A stretch of 64,000 bases of DNA from Jiangella mangrovi (GCF_014204975.1 NZ_JACHMM010000001.1:4898001-4962000), one strand, 5' to 3'. Counted from the first letter of the stretch, positions 8,069 to 17,830 are shown. Numbers and translations are program-made. The notes: generated by a model from the letters alone, not told the origin.

Positions 8069-8997
8069 CCCGCCGTTGGGCGGAGGGCACCCCGCAGCTG
8101 ACCCGGAGCGCCCGCGGCGGCGACCACGGCGTCGGTCAGCTCGGCGAGCAGCGGCGACTCGAGCTTCCACCGTTGCCAGTAGAGCGGCACGTCGAGATGG
8201 CGGCCCGGCGCGAACTCGACCAGCCGGCCGTCGGCCAGGGGCGCGCGCGCCATCGACTCCGGCAGCATCGCCCAGGCCAGCCCGAGCACCGTCGCGTCGG
8301 CGAAGCCCACGGACGAGGGCAGGACGGTGACCGGCGGGTCGACACGGCGGCCGGCGACCTCGCGGGCGAACCGTGTCTGCAGCAGGTCCTTGCGGTTGAA
8401 CTGCAGCGTCGTGGCGGAAGCGAGCGCCGTCGCCGTCGGGCCGTCGGGGAACCACCGCGCGGCGAAGGCGGGCGTCGCGACCCCGAGGTAGCGCATGCGC
8501 CCGAGCGGGCGGACGGCGCAGCCCTGGACGGCGCGCGGGTCGGCGGTGACGGCGGCCACGACGGCGCCCTCGCGCAGCAGCGTCGCCGAGTGGTCCTGGT
8601 CCTCCTGGTGGATCTCGAACCGCGCGTCCCGCTCTGAGGCCAGGCCGGAGAGGGCCGGCAGGAACCACGTCGACAGCGAGTCCGCGTTGACGGCGACCGC
8701 CAGTCGCACGTCGACGCCGTCGGCGGAACCCGCTCCGGCCGAGGCGAGCCCGGCCAGCGCCTCGCTCTCGAGCAGCCGCACCTGGCCCGCGTAGCGTGCC
8801 AGCACCTGCCCGGCCGGCGTCGCCCCCGCCGGTCGCGTGCGGGTGACCAGGATCTGGCCCATGCGCGACTCGAGCGTCTTGATCCGCTGGCTCACGGCCG
8901 ACGGCGTCACGTGCAGCCGGCGGGCGGCGGCCTCGAAGCTGCCCTCCTCGACGACGGCGGCGAACGCGCTCAGCTGCGCCAGGTCGATCCGCATCAT
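8062..8997 (-). CDS. argP: LysR-family regulator, ArgP/LysG type
   Basis: The 311-residue protein has an N-terminal LysR HTH (LAQLSAFAAVVEEGSFEAAA, then AVSQRIKTLE) and a periplasmic-binding-fold effector domain. Its sequence and divergent position next to a LysE-family exporter match the ArgP/LysG activators, which sense lysine or arginine and switch on export. The start is one of two tandem ATG codons (8997 or 8994). The 69-nt divergent gap to lysE should hold both promoters and the operator. It overlaps the convergent TPP-enzyme gene by seven nt. Confidence 0.87.
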   Translation of the reverse strand: MMRIDLAQLSAFAAVVEEGSFEAAARRLHVTPSAVSQRIKTLESRMGQILVTRTRPAGATPAGQVLARYAGQVRLLESEALAGLASAGAGSADGVDVRLAVAVNADSLSTWFLPALSGLASERDARFEIHQEDQDHSATLLREGAVVAAVTADPRAVQGCAVRPLGRMRYLGVATPAFAARWFPDGPTATALASATTLQFNRKDLLQTRFAREVAGRRVDPPVTVLPSSVGFADATVLGLAWAMLPESMARAPLADGRLVEFAPGRHLDVPLYWQRWKLESPLLAELTDAVVAAAGAPGQLRGALRPTAGQ

Positions 8998-9066
8998 GAA
9001 GCCATGCTAATGAAGGTGAAGAAACTTGAGCTGGCCTTCGGGTCGCCGCGTCCGTAGCGTCGAGAT

Positions 9067-9666
9067 GTGTCCAGTGCCGCCATCGGGTTCGTCACCTCCC
9101 TGTCGCTGATCGTCGCCATCGGCGCGCAGAACGCGTTCGTCCTGCGCCAGGGCATCGCGCGACGCCACGTGCTGCCGGTGGTGCTCGTCTGCGCGACGGC
9201 GGACGCGCTGCTCATCGGCGCCGGGATCGCCGGGCTAGGCGCCGCGTTGACGGCGCACCCGTGGGCGCTCGACGTGGCCCGCTACGGCGGCGCGGCGTTC
9301 GTCATCGGCTACGGCGCGCTGGCGGCCCGGCGGGCGCTGCGGCCGTCGTCGCTGTCGTCGGCGGGCCGATCGGCGACGACGGCGCGCGCGGCGGTCCTCG
9401 CCTGCCTGGGGTTCACGTTCCTCAACCCGCACGTCTACCTCGACACCGTCGTGCTGCTGGGCGCCTTGGCCAACCAGCACGGCGACGACGGCCGCTGGCT
9501 CTACGGACTGGGCGCCATGGCGGCGTCGGTCGGCTGGTTCACCGCGCTCGGCTTCGGCGCCCGCGGTCTGAGCTCGGTGTTCGAGCGGCCGCGCGCCTGG
9601 CAGGTATTGGACGGATTGATCGCGCTGGTCATGGTCGCGATCGGCGCCGGCCTCCTGCTCGGCTGA
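9067..9666 (+). CDS. lysE: LysE/ArgO-family amino-acid exporter
   Basis: This 199-residue inner-membrane protein has six hydrophobic segments and the LysE/ArgO hallmarks [13 protein letters not shown] near the N-terminus and [19 protein letters not shown] in the middle. It should export basic amino acids such as lysine or arginine. It starts at GTG 9067, with TAGCGT at 9055-9060 and six nt between, so the mRNA may be leaderless. It is divergent from its probable ArgP-type regulator and is followed by a strong palindromic terminator. Confidence 0.88.
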   Translation: MSSAAIGFVTSLSLIVAIGAQNAFVLRQGIARRHVLPVVLVCATADALLIGAGIAGLGAALTAHPWALDVARYGGAAFVIGYGALAARRALRPSSLSSAGRSATTARAAVLACLGFTFLNPHVYLDTVVLLGALANQHGDDGRWLYGLGAMAASVGWFTALGFGARGLSSVFERPRAWQVLDGLIALVMVAIGAGLLLG

Positions 9667-9670
9667 CTCG

Positions 9671-9721
9671 GGATGAGGGGTGGTTTGGTGGCGCCATGAC
9701 GCCACCAAACCACCCCTCATC
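9671..9721. terminator. Bidirectional palindromic terminator (51-bp element, copy 1)
   Basis: Arms of 21 bp (9673-9693 and 9700-9720) pair perfectly around a six-nt loop CCATGA. The element lies between the convergent lysE and glycerophosphodiesterase genes and so can stop transcription from both sides. It has no clear U-tract, as usual in high-GC actinomycetes. A copy about 75% identical lies at 16204-16254. Confidence 0.8.
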
Positions 9722-9736
9722 GGGCGAACGAGACCC

Positions 9737-11770
9737 TCAGCGGAGGCCGTTGAGGGTGGCCACCTCGATCAGCAGGTTCGGGTCGTCGGTGATGATGCCG
9801 TCGACGCCGAGGTCGATGAGGCGCTGCATGATCGACGCGTCGTTGATGGTGTACGGGACCACCTTCACGTTCTGCCGGTGCAGCTCCTCGATCGTCGGGC
9901 CGTGGAAGTAGGACGGGTCCTCGCGCAGGTACCAGTCCGACGACACGACGGTCCCCTGCGCCGGGTCGTGGACCTGCCAGTTGGCCGACACCGTCGAGGC
10001 GCCCGCCTGGCGGGTCAGCCGGCCGAGGTCGCGCACCCGCCACCAGTCGAGGCCACCGGTCCAGGGGCTCGTCACCGAGCGGTCGCCGTACACCGCCTGC
10101 AGGGAGCACTCGTCGGCGAGCGACGCGCACTCGGCCGGGCCGTACTGCCAGACGAGGGCGACGGTCTCGATGTCGCGGTCGAGCCGGCGGGCGTAGCGGA
10201 TGGTGCGCCAGTCGAACGACTGGATGGTCGCCCGGTCCTCGAGCCCGGCAGCCTGAATCGCCGACACCAGCTTCCGGGTGAACTCCTGGTACGGCGCGGT
10301 GTCGTTCACCAGCGGGCTGATCTTCGTCTCGATGTTGAACCGAATATCGTCGCGGCCGCTCTGCTCGACCAGCTCGAACACCTCGTCGAGGGTCGGGATG
10401 CGCGCACCCGGCGCCGCCACCTGCTCGGGCAGCTCCGGCAGCAGCTTCGTGCCGCAGTCGATGGTCTTGATCTGGGCGAGGGTGAGGTCGCGGACCAGGT
10501 CGCCGACGTACGGGAACTCGGGGTCGCCGGGGGTTGCCGGGGCGGTGTCGATGCAGTGCGAGCCGTTGATCGCCCGGTCGTGCGACACCACCAGCACGCC
10601 GTCCGCCGTCACGCCGGTGTCCAGCTCGAGCGTCGAGATCGCCTCGTTCTCCAGCGCGTGCGCGAACGCCGGCAGCGTGTTCTCGGGCCGGTCCCAGCGA
10701 CCGCCGCGGTGCGCCTGGACGTCCAGCGGCGACGCGATCGGCTCCGGCAGCCGTAACCCGCGCTCGGCCAGGACGGTGCGCAGCCGGTCCGGGTAGTCGG
10801 TGATGATGCCGTCGACGCCGTCGTCGATGAGCTTGTTCATGGTCGCGGGGTCGTCGATGGTCCACGGGACCACCTCGATGCCGGCCCGGTGGGCGCGGCG
10901 CACCATGTCGCGGGTGACGTACGGGACGTAGCCCGGGTCATCGACGGAGCCGCCCTGCGGGAAGCCGTGCACCGGCGAGAACGCGTCGGCACCGAAGGAC
11001 TCGATCGCCGCGATCGGGTCGTCGTCGAAGTCGTCGATGTCGATGCCGCCCAGCCACGGCGAGGCGCCCGGCCGGTCGACCTGCAGGAAGTCGTAGTTGG
11101 TCAGGGCCACCAGCCGCAGCCGGGGCGCCACCTCACCCATGCGCATGAGCGCGCCCCAGTCGAAGGACTGGATGGTGACCTGCTTCTCCATCGTCGCGTC
11201 ACGGATCTCGCGGGCGACGACCTGGACGAACTGCTCGCGCGGCGCGGTCTCGTGCGGCGCGCCGGCCTCGACCTTGGTCTCGATGTTGAGCATGACGTCG
11301 TCGGCGTCGTAGGCCTTCACCAGGTCGAAGACCTCGCTCAGCAGCGGCATGCCGGCGCCCGGCACGACCTGCTGCTCCGGGTAGCCGGCCAGCTGGCGGG
11401 CGCCGCAGTCGAGCGTCTGCACCTGGGCGAGCGTGAGGTCCTTGATGTACCTGCCCTGGGCGTACGGGAACTGCGGGTCGCCCGGCGTGACCGGCGCGGT
11501 GTCGGCGCACTTGGCCGGGTTGATGCGCCGGTCGTGGGTGACGACGGCGTACCCGTCCTTGGTGATCTGGATGTCCAGCTCCAGCGTCGACACGCCCAGC
11601 TGCAGGGCGTTGCCGAACGAGGCGAGCGTGCTCTCGGGCCGCAGCCCCAGCCCGCCGCGATGCGCCTGCAGATCGAACTCCCCGGGCGGCGCCGCCTGTG
11701 CGGGGACGGCGAGCAGCCCGGCGCCCAGCACGGCGGCCGCGAGGGCGGTACGCAAGATTGGCTTCGACAT
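9737..11770 (-). CDS. Secreted tandem glycerophosphodiester phosphodiesterase
   Basis: The 677-residue product starts with a signal peptide (SKPILRTALAAAVLGAGLL, cut near AQAAPP) and contains two complete GDPD TIM-barrel domains. Each has AHRGG, PE(S/N)T, STLELD, a THD or SHD histidine and NIETK, so both sites look intact. Domain one covers about residues 33-335 and domain two 345-677. Known GDPDs hydrolyse deacylated phospholipids to glycerol-3-phosphate and an alcohol, so this should act outside the membrane. ATG 11770 places the signal peptide at the N-terminus. The two halves are clearly a duplication. Confidence 0.87.
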   Translation of the reverse strand: MSKPILRTALAAAVLGAGLLAVPAQAAPPGEFDLQAHRGGLGLRPESTLASFGNALQLGVSTLELDIQITKDGYAVVTHDRRINPAKCADTAPVTPGDPQFPYAQGRYIKDLTLAQVQTLDCGARQLAGYPEQQVVPGAGMPLLSEVFDLVKAYDADDVMLNIETKVEAGAPHETAPREQFVQVVAREIRDATMEKQVTIQSFDWGALMRMGEVAPRLRLVALTNYDFLQVDRPGASPWLGGIDIDDFDDDPIAAIESFGADAFSPVHGFPQGGSVDDPGYVPYVTRDMVRRAHRAGIEVVPWTIDDPATMNKLIDDGVDGIITDYPDRLRTVLAERGLRLPEPIASPLDVQAHRGGRWDRPENTLPAFAHALENEAISTLELDTGVTADGVLVVSHDRAINGSHCIDTAPATPGDPEFPYVGDLVRDLTLAQIKTIDCGTKLLPELPEQVAAPGARIPTLDEVFELVEQSGRDDIRFNIETKISPLVNDTAPYQEFTRKLVSAIQAAGLEDRATIQSFDWRTIRYARRLDRDIETVALVWQYGPAECASLADECSLQAVYGDRSVTSPWTGGLDWWRVRDLGRLTRQAGASTVSANWQVHDPAQGTVVSSDWYLREDPSYFHGPTIEELHRQNVKVVPYTINDASIMQRLIDLGVDGIITDDPNLLIEVATLNGLR

Positions 11771-11843
11771 GGCGCGATCGTGTCCACGCCGGTTGAACAC
11801 CGTAGTGTGCTCAGGTGACCGGCAGCCGACCGGCAGGCCGACA

Positions 11844-12521
11844 TCAGCTCACCGAATTGGCGCGCACCAGTCCGGTCTGGTAGGCGATGACGACGAGCTG
11901 GGCGCGGTCGCGCGCACCCAGCTTGATCATCGCGCGGCTGACGTGGGTCTTCGCCGTCGCCGGGCTGAGCGACAGCGCGGCGCCGATCTCGGCGTTGGAC
12001 AGGCCGGTGCCGACGAGCGCCAGCACCTCGCGCTCGCGTTGGGTGAGCACGCCGAGGCGGTCCTCGGCCACCTGGTGCGCCACGCGCGTGGCGGTGAACT
12101 GCGCGATCAGCCGGCGGGTGATCTTCGGTGCGAGCAGCGCCTCGCCGGCGGCGACGACGCGGATCGCGTGCAGCAGCTCCTGCGGCCCGGCGTCCTTGAG
12201 CAGGAACCCGCTGGCGCCGGCCTCGAGCGCGTCGAACACGTACTCCTCGGTGTCGTACGTGGTGAGGATCAGCACCCTGACCTGGTCGAGTCCGGGGATC
12301 GCCGCGATGCGCCGGGTCGCCTCGATGCCGTCGAGCACGGGCATGCGGATGTCCATGAGGACGACGTCGGGGCGCGTCTCGCGGCAGCGTTCGATCGCCT
12401 CGGCGCCCGTGGCCGCCTCGCCGACGACCTCGATGTCGTCCTCGACGTCGAGCAGCACCCGGAACCCGGTGCGCACCAGCACCTGGTCGTCGGCCAGCAC
12501 GACCCGGACCGCGCTGGTCAA
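11844..12521 (-). CDS. NarL/FixJ-family response regulator
   Basis: This 225-residue protein has a receiver domain (DD at 11-12, phospho-acceptor D57 in VVLMDIRMP, T/K in LTTYDT and FLLKDAG) and a C-terminal LuxR HTH (LTQREREVLALVGTGLSNAEIG). TTG 12521 is chosen because its TTGA overlaps the stop of the kinase gene, a classic coupled pair, and it puts the receiver at the N-terminus. The kinase lies directly upstream. A divergent MMPL transporter beyond it is the likely target. Confidence 0.88.
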   Translation of the reverse strand: MTSAVRVVLADDQVLVRTGFRVLLDVEDDIEVVGEAATGAEAIERCRETRPDVVLMDIRMPVLDGIEATRRIAAIPGLDQVRVLILTTYDTEEYVFDALEAGASGFLLKDAGPQELLHAIRVVAAGEALLAPKITRRLIAQFTATRVAHQVAEDRLGVLTQREREVLALVGTGLSNAEIGAALSLSPATAKTHVSRAMIKLGARDRAQLVVIAYQTGLVRANSVS

Positions 12522-13717
12522 CGGACGGCCACCTCGGCGCGCTCGAGCGGCAGCCGCGCGCTCACCCGGAAGCCGGCGCCGTCGGGCCCCGCCTCGAACG
12601 CGCCGCCCAGCAGCTCGCACCGTTCGCGCATGCCGGCCAGGCCGCGGCCCGGCTCGACCGGCGGCCCCTGTTGTGCGGCGGTGAGGTCTCCCCCGTCGTC
12701 GGCGACGGCGACCCGCAGCTCACCGGGCGCCAGGTCGAGCGTGACGGCGACCCGGGCCGGTCCGGCGTGGCGGATGACGTTGGTGACGGCCTCCTGCACG
12801 ATGCGGTAGGCGGCGCGGTCGGTCGCCTCGGGCAGCGCCCCTGCGGGGACCGAGCCGGACACCGTCACGTCGAGACCCGCCCGCCGCGCCACCGCCAGCA
12901 GCTCGTCGAGGGCGGCCAGGCTGGGACCGGGCCCGTCGTCGTCGCCGCGCAGCACCCCCAGGATCGCCCGCATCTCGCGCAGCGCCCGGGCGCTGGTCTG
13001 CTCGATGGTGAGCAGCGTCTCGCGGGCCCGCTCGGGCCGTTTGTCCAGCACGTGCGCCGTGACGCCGGCCTGCACGTTGATGATCGCGATGGCGTGCGCG
13101 ACGGTGTCGTGCACCTCGCGGGCGATGCGCAGCCGCTCGGCGTCGACCCGGCGGCGGGCCACCTCGTCGCGGGTGCGTTCGGCCTCCTCGGCCCGCCGCA
13201 CCGCGTCGGCCGCGATGACCCGGCGCGAGCGCACCGACTCGCCCAGCGCCGCCGCCATGATGGTCGCCCCGATGCGGAACGCCAGCCAGCCCAGCTCCCC
13301 CGGTTCGAGGTCGGCCGCCAGGATCCAGCAGACGAACAGCACGAACAGCCCGTTGGCCGCGACGACCAGCGACCGGCGGCCGTCGCCGTGCGCCGTCAGC
13401 GTGTACGTCGCCACGAACAGCGACAGCCAGCCGGGGCCGTCGGGATACCCGGACCAGAAGTAGCCGACGCTGATGGCGGCCGTGACGAGGAAGACCGGGA
13501 CCGGCCAGCGCCGCCGCACCAGCAGCACCAGCCCGCCGAGCGCCAGCAGGGCGTTGCCGGCGAGGCCCAGCGCCGTGGCCGCAGGCCGGTCGAACTCGTC
13601 CTGCACGACGACGGCGGCGTGCGTGCCCTGCACCTGCAGCAGCGTGACGAAACCGGCGATCAGCACGTCCTGGGTGCGCGCCGACAGCGTCGGGAGACGT
13701 CGTACCAACCGCTCCAT
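12518..13717 (-). CDS. Sensor histidine kinase (HisKA_3 type)
   Basis: The 399-residue protein has about five N-terminal membrane helices (residues ~15-155), a short coiled coil, a HisKA_3 dimerisation domain with phospho-acceptor H203 in REVHDTVAHA, and a C-terminal ATPase domain (ADDGGD and GRGLAGMRER). There is no large extracellular sensor, so it likely senses a membrane signal as LiaS-like and drug-sensing kinases do. It overlaps its response regulator by four nt and is divergent from the MMPL gene. Confidence 0.88.
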   Translation of the reverse strand: MERLVRRLPTLSARTQDVLIAGFVTLLQVQGTHAAVVVQDEFDRPAATALGLAGNALLALGGLVLLVRRRWPVPVFLVTAAISVGYFWSGYPDGPGWLSLFVATYTLTAHGDGRRSLVVAANGLFVLFVCWILAADLEPGELGWLAFRIGATIMAAALGESVRSRRVIAADAVRRAEEAERTRDEVARRRVDAERLRIAREVHDTVAHAIAIINVQAGVTAHVLDKRPERARETLLTIEQTSARALREMRAILGVLRGDDDGPGPSLAALDELLAVARRAGLDVTVSGSVPAGALPEATDRAAYRIVQEAVTNVIRHAGPARVAVTLDLAPGELRVAVADDGGDLTAAQQGPPVEPGRGLAGMRERCELLGGAFEAGPDGAGFRVSARLPLERAEVAVR

Positions 13718-13859
13718 GGGGTCGATCGTAGCGACGCGGCGCTGGTGGGAACGTCCGCCCGCGGGACCACGGCCCTACTCCCGGGGGCGTAGCCGGCCGT
13801 TCGGGAACGCTCCGAGTGGGCGACGACGGGGTCCGGGTCGCCCTTCGATGATCGAGAGC

Positions 13860-16121
13860 ATGACGACATCTGTCCAGCACCAGCGCCCGGGGCCGCTCGG
13901 CCGGCTCGCGGGCGTCTCGTTCCGTCACCGCCGCCGGGTCCTGCTCGGCTGGGCCGCCGCGCTCGCCGTCGCCGCCGGACTGGCCGCGGCGTTCGGCGGC
14001 GACTACGAGGTCGACTACTCCACGCCCGGCAGCGACTCGCAGCAGGCGCAGCAGCTGCTCATGGAGCGGTTCCCCGCGCAGGCCGGGGAGCCGGTCGACG
14101 TCGTGGTGCGCTCCGACGACGTCCCCGTGACCGACCCGGCCGTGCGGGCCGAGGTGGGCGCGCTGCTGGACTCGCTGCGCGACCTGCCGCACGTCGCCGC
14201 CGTCGACGACCCCTACACGTCGCCCGGAGGTGTGGCGCCGGACGGGCAGACCCTGGTGGCGCGCCTCGGCCTCGACGTCGACGCGCCCGAGGACATGCCG
14301 GTCGCGGACACCGAGCGGCTGCTCGACGCGGCGTCGGCCGCGGCCCGGCCGGGGCTGGACGTCGCGCTGGGCGGCGACACGATCCGCACCGCCGAGGCCG
14401 GCGAGTTCGGCGGCGAGATGGTCGGGATCGTCGCGGCCGCCGTCATCCTGCTGGTGACGTTCGGGACGGTGGTCGCGGCCGGCCTGCCGATCGGCGTCGC
14501 CGTCGCCGGGCTGGCGGTGAGCTCGACGCTGACCGGGCTGGTCGCCGCCGTCATGGACGTGCCGAACTGGGCGCCGATCCTGGCGTCGCTGCTCGGGATC
14601 GCGCTCGGCATCGACTACGTGCTGCTCATGGTGACGCGGTTCCGCGAGTGGCGGGCGGCCGGGCTGTCGCCGCACGACGCGACGGTGGCGACGCTGGACA
14701 CCGCCGGGCGCGCCGTCATGGTGGCCGGCAGCACCGTGATGATCAGCATGTTCGGGCTGTTCGCGACCGGGCTGACGTTCATGCAGGGCACCGCCGTCGT
14801 GACGATGGTCGCGGTGCTGGTCGTGCTGGCCGCGTCGGCGACGCTGTTCCCGGCGCTGCTCGGGTTCTTCGGGCACCGGATCGAGCGGTGGCGGCTGGGG
14901 TTCGGGCGGCGCGGGCGCGGCGCGGGTTCGGTGGCCGTGGCGGACGGCGGACATCTGGCGCCGTCGCGCGGCTGGCTGCGGTGGAGCCGGCTGATCGAGC
15001 GGCGCCGGGTGGTCGCCGTCGTGCTGGGCACGGGCGTGATGCTGGCGCTGGCGGCGCCGTTCCTGGGCGCGCGGTTCGGCTTTCCTGACGCCGGCAACGA
15101 CCCCGAGGACCACTCCGCGCGGCAGGCGTACGACCTGCTCGCCGACGGGTTCGGCGCGGGGGCGAACGGGCCGCTGCTGCTGGTGACGTCGCTCGGCGGT
15201 GCGGGGTCCGACGGGGAGAGCGCGCTGCCCGCCGTGACCGACGCCGTGGCCGCCACCCCGGGCGTGGCCGCCGTCCTGCCGCCCGCGCTCGACCCCGCCG
15301 GCGACACTGCGCTGCTCACCGTCCTGCCGTCGACCGGTCCACAGGACGCTGCGACCGAGTCGCTCGTCCACACCCTGCGCGACGACGTGCTGCCGGCCGC
15401 TTCGGAGTCGACCGGGCTGGACGTGCACGTGGGCGGCGTGACGGCCGCGGCGATCGACGTCAACGAGACCATGGCGGGCGGGCTGCCGCTGCTCATCGGC
15501 GGCGTCGTGGTGGTGTCGATGCTGTTGCTGCTGGTGTCGTTCCGCAGCGTCGTGGTCATGCTCACCGCCGCGGTGATGAACCTGCTCTCCGTCGTCGCCG
15601 CCTACGGGGTGGTCGCGCTGGTGCTCGAGGGCGGGTGGGCCGGTCAGCTGGTCGGCATCGACACCGAGACGCCGATGCCCGCGTACGTGCCCGTGGTGAT
15701 GTTCACGGTGCTGTTCGGGCTGTCGATGGACTACGAGGTGTTCCTGATCAGCCGCATGCGCGAGTCCTGGCTGCGCACTCGCGACAACGCCCGCTCGATC
15801 GTCGACGGCCTGGCCGGGACGGGGCGGGTGATCACCGCGGCGGCCGCGATCATGGTGACTGTGTTCGCGGCGCTGGTCCCCAGCCCGGACGTCGTGCTGA
15901 AGTCGCTCGGCCTGGGCATGGCGGCGGCGATCCTCATCGACGCGACGGTCGTGCGGATGCTGCTCGTGCCCGCGACGATGCACGTGCTCGGGCGGGCGAA
16001 CTGGTGGATGCCCGGGTGGCTGGACCGCCGGCTCCCCCAGCTCTACGTCGAGGGCCGGCCGGAGCTCTTCCTCCCCGCCGCGGCTGCGCAGCCGACCCCG
16101 GAACCCGCCGCCCGCACGTGA
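13860..16121 (+). CDS. MMPL/RND-family transporter
   Basis: The 753-residue membrane protein has the two-fold RND layout: helix 1 (VLLGWAAALAVAAGLAAAF), a large external domain, a block of about five helices with GIALGIDYVLLMVTRFREW, then the same again with FGLSMDYEVFLISRMRE. These proton-relay and DY motifs mark MMPL transporters that export lipids or drugs. ATG 13860 is preferred; ATG 13848 would add four residues. A divergent two-component system is its likely regulator, and the ~140-nt gap holds both promoters. The cargo is unknown. Confidence 0.87.
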   Translation: MTTSVQHQRPGPLGRLAGVSFRHRRRVLLGWAAALAVAAGLAAAFGGDYEVDYSTPGSDSQQAQQLLMERFPAQAGEPVDVVVRSDDVPVTDPAVRAEVGALLDSLRDLPHVAAVDDPYTSPGGVAPDGQTLVARLGLDVDAPEDMPVADTERLLDAASAAARPGLDVALGGDTIRTAEAGEFGGEMVGIVAAAVILLVTFGTVVAAGLPIGVAVAGLAVSSTLTGLVAAVMDVPNWAPILASLLGIALGIDYVLLMVTRFREWRAAGLSPHDATVATLDTAGRAVMVAGSTVMISMFGLFATGLTFMQGTAVVTMVAVLVVLAASATLFPALLGFFGHRIERWRLGFGRRGRGAGSVAVADGGHLAPSRGWLRWSRLIERRRVVAVVLGTGVMLALAAPFLGARFGFPDAGNDPEDHSARQAYDLLADGFGAGANGPLLLVTSLGGAGSDGESALPAVTDAVAATPGVAAVLPPALDPAGDTALLTVLPSTGPQDAATESLVHTLRDDVLPAASESTGLDVHVGGVTAAAIDVNETMAGGLPLLIGGVVVVSMLLLLVSFRSVVVMLTAAVMNLLSVVAAYGVVALVLEGGWAGQLVGIDTETPMPAYVPVVMFTVLFGLSMDYEVFLISRMRESWLRTRDNARSIVDGLAGTGRVITAAAAIMVTVFAALVPSPDVVLKSLGLGMAAAILIDATVVRMLLVPATMHVLGRANWWMPGWLDRRLPQLYVEGRPELFLPAAAAQPTPEPAART

Positions 16122-16203
16122 GCCCCGACTCGAGCGGTCTCGCCCTTCCCTCATGATGTCGCGGGGCGTCGAGAACGCGCAGCGCCCGCACGTGAGCGCG
16201 GCT

Positions 16204-16254
16204 GGATGGCGGGCGGATTGGTGGGGCCATAGCACCACTAGCCCACCCACCATC
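16204..16254. terminator. Palindromic element (51-bp element, copy 2)
   Basis: This imperfect inverted repeat lies between the convergent MMPL and ftsY genes. Aligned without gaps to the element at 9671-9721 it matches at 38 of 51 positions, including the core GGGGCCAT. Its arms are degenerate but can still pair partly with G-U pairs. It probably acts as a weak bidirectional terminator. Upstream, the 15-bp sequence ending the MMPL gene (16109-16123) is repeated at 16183-16197. Confidence 0.6.
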
Positions 16255-16290
16255 AGCCGAGCACGCCCGGCTCGAGCCGGAACCGCGCGG

Positions 16291-17487
16291 TCAGCCGAGG
16301 ATGCCGTCGACGAAGGCCTCGGGGTCGAAGGGGGCGAGGTCGTCGGGGCCCTCGCCGAGGCCGACCAGCTTGACCGGGACGCCGAGCTCGCGCTGGACCG
16401 CGACGACGATGCCGCCCTTGGCGGTGCCGTCGAGCTTGGTGAGGACGATGCCGGAGACGTCGACCACCTCGCCGAAGACGCGGGCCTGCACGAGGCCGTT
16501 CTGGCCGGTGGTGGCATCGAGCACGAGCAGGACCTCGTCGACCGGGCCGTGCTTCTCGATGACGCGCTTGACCTTGCCGAGCTCGTCCATGAGCCCGACC
16601 TTGGTCTGCAGCCGGCCGGCGGTGTCGACGAGGACGGTGTCGGCCTCTTGCTCGATGCCGGCCTTGACGGCGTCGAAGGCGACGCTGGCGGGGTCGCCGC
16701 CCTCGGGGCCGCGGACCGTGACGACGCCGACGCGGTCGCCCCAGGTCGTGAGCTGGTCGGCGGCGGCGGCGCGGAAGGTGTCGGCGGCGCCGAGGACGAC
16801 GTCGCGGTCCTCGGCGACCAGCACGCGGGCCAGCTTGCCCACCGTCGTCGTCTTGCCGGTGCCGTTGACGCCGACCACCAGCACGACGGCGGGGCGGCCG
16901 TCCTCGACGTGCCGCTCGGTGCGCAGGGCGCGCTCGAGCGACGGGTCGACCAGGGCGAGCAGCTCTTCGCGGAGGATGGTGCGCGCGGCCTCGGGGCTCT
17001 GGATGCCCTCGACCCGGGCGCGAGTGCGCAGCCGCTCGACCAGCTCCTGCGTGGGCGCGACACCGAGGTCGGCCGTGAGCAGCGTGTCCTCGATCTCTTC
17101 CCACGTGTCGTCGTCGAGCCGCTCGCGCGACAGCAGGCTCAGCAGGCCTTTGCCCAGGCTCGTCTGCGAGCGCGCGAGCCGCGAGCGCAGCCGCACCAGC
17201 CGTCCGGCCGCAGGCTCGGGCCGCTCGATGGCAGGCGCCGCCGGCTCCTCGACGACCGGCTCGGCCTGGACGGGTTCGGGCAGCCGGACGTCGCTGATGG
17301 GCGCCCGCTGCTCGTCGACCGGCGTGGTCGCGTCGTCACCGACGCCGGGCTGGTAGTCGACCCCCGGCCGTGGCGGCGGCGCCTCGACCTGGCCCCGTCG
17401 GCGACGAGGGATCAGGAAGGCCGCCAGGGCGACGGCCGCGACGACCACGATGGCTACGACGATGACGATGTACTCCACGGCCGCCAT
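16291..17487 (-). CDS. ftsY: Signal recognition particle receptor FtsY
   Basis: The 398-residue protein is the SRP receptor GTPase that docks ribosome-SRP complexes at the membrane. It has an N-terminal membrane helix (residues 5-26), an acidic Pro-rich linker, the N domain (~105-190), and the G domain with G1 GVNGTGKTTT (206-215), DTAGRL, and TKLDGTAKGG. An N-terminal anchor is usual for actinobacterial FtsY. It lies downstream of smc and a small membrane gene, matching the known smc-ftsY order. Confidence 0.96.
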   Translation of the reverse strand: MAAVEYIVIVVAIVVVAAVALAAFLIPRRRRGQVEAPPPRPGVDYQPGVGDDATTPVDEQRAPISDVRLPEPVQAEPVVEEPAAPAIERPEPAAGRLVRLRSRLARSQTSLGKGLLSLLSRERLDDDTWEEIEDTLLTADLGVAPTQELVERLRTRARVEGIQSPEAARTILREELLALVDPSLERALRTERHVEDGRPAVVLVVGVNGTGKTTTVGKLARVLVAEDRDVVLGAADTFRAAAADQLTTWGDRVGVVTVRGPEGGDPASVAFDAVKAGIEQEADTVLVDTAGRLQTKVGLMDELGKVKRVIEKHGPVDEVLLVLDATTGQNGLVQARVFGEVVDVSGIVLTKLDGTAKGGIVVAVQRELGVPVKLVGLGEGPDDLAPFDPEAFVDGILG

Positions 17488-17542
17488 CCTCGCACGTTCT
17501 CAGCGACCCGCCGGACCCCATCGGGGCCCGACGGCGTCGTCG

Positions 17543-17830
17543 TCACCCCAGACGCGGCGCGGGCGAGGCGGCCGGCCTCGGCGCCGGCCGGCCGCCCGCG
17601 TCCACCGCCGGGCGGGACAGCCGCTTCGCGAGCCCGCGGCGCGCCATGCGCAGCCCGTGGAACGCGGCCTCGCGCCCGTCATCCATGCGTGTCATGGCCA
17701 GAAATCGCCAGCGACGCAGCCTGCGCTGCACCGCCGCGGATCCCGCCAGGTGGTAGTAGGCCCCGACGGCGGCCAGTACGGCCGTCGCCACCATCACGAT
17801 CGCCAGCATTGCTACGACGACTGCCGTCAT
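17543..17830 (-). CDS. Small membrane protein of unknown function
   Basis: The 95-residue product has one N-terminal hydrophobic helix (AVVVAMLAIVMVATAVLAAV) followed by a basic cytoplasmic region and a Pro/Ala-rich tail. ATG 17830 follows a GGGGGTG ribosome-binding site; an upstream ATG would add a Cys-rich stretch that does not look coding. It sits between smc and ftsY on the same strand. I do not recognise a family. Confidence 0.55.
   Translation of the reverse strand: MTAVVVAMLAIVMVATAVLAAVGAYYHLAGSAAVQRRLRRWRFLAMTRMDDGREAAFHGLRMARRGLAKRLSRPAVDAGGRPAPRPAASPAPRLG

Noticed and set aside
12720-17063. Very long minus-strand open frame of over 1400 codons
   Set aside because: It runs antisense through the MMPL gene and into ftsY in the wrong frame; it is a by-product of high GC content and has no domain.
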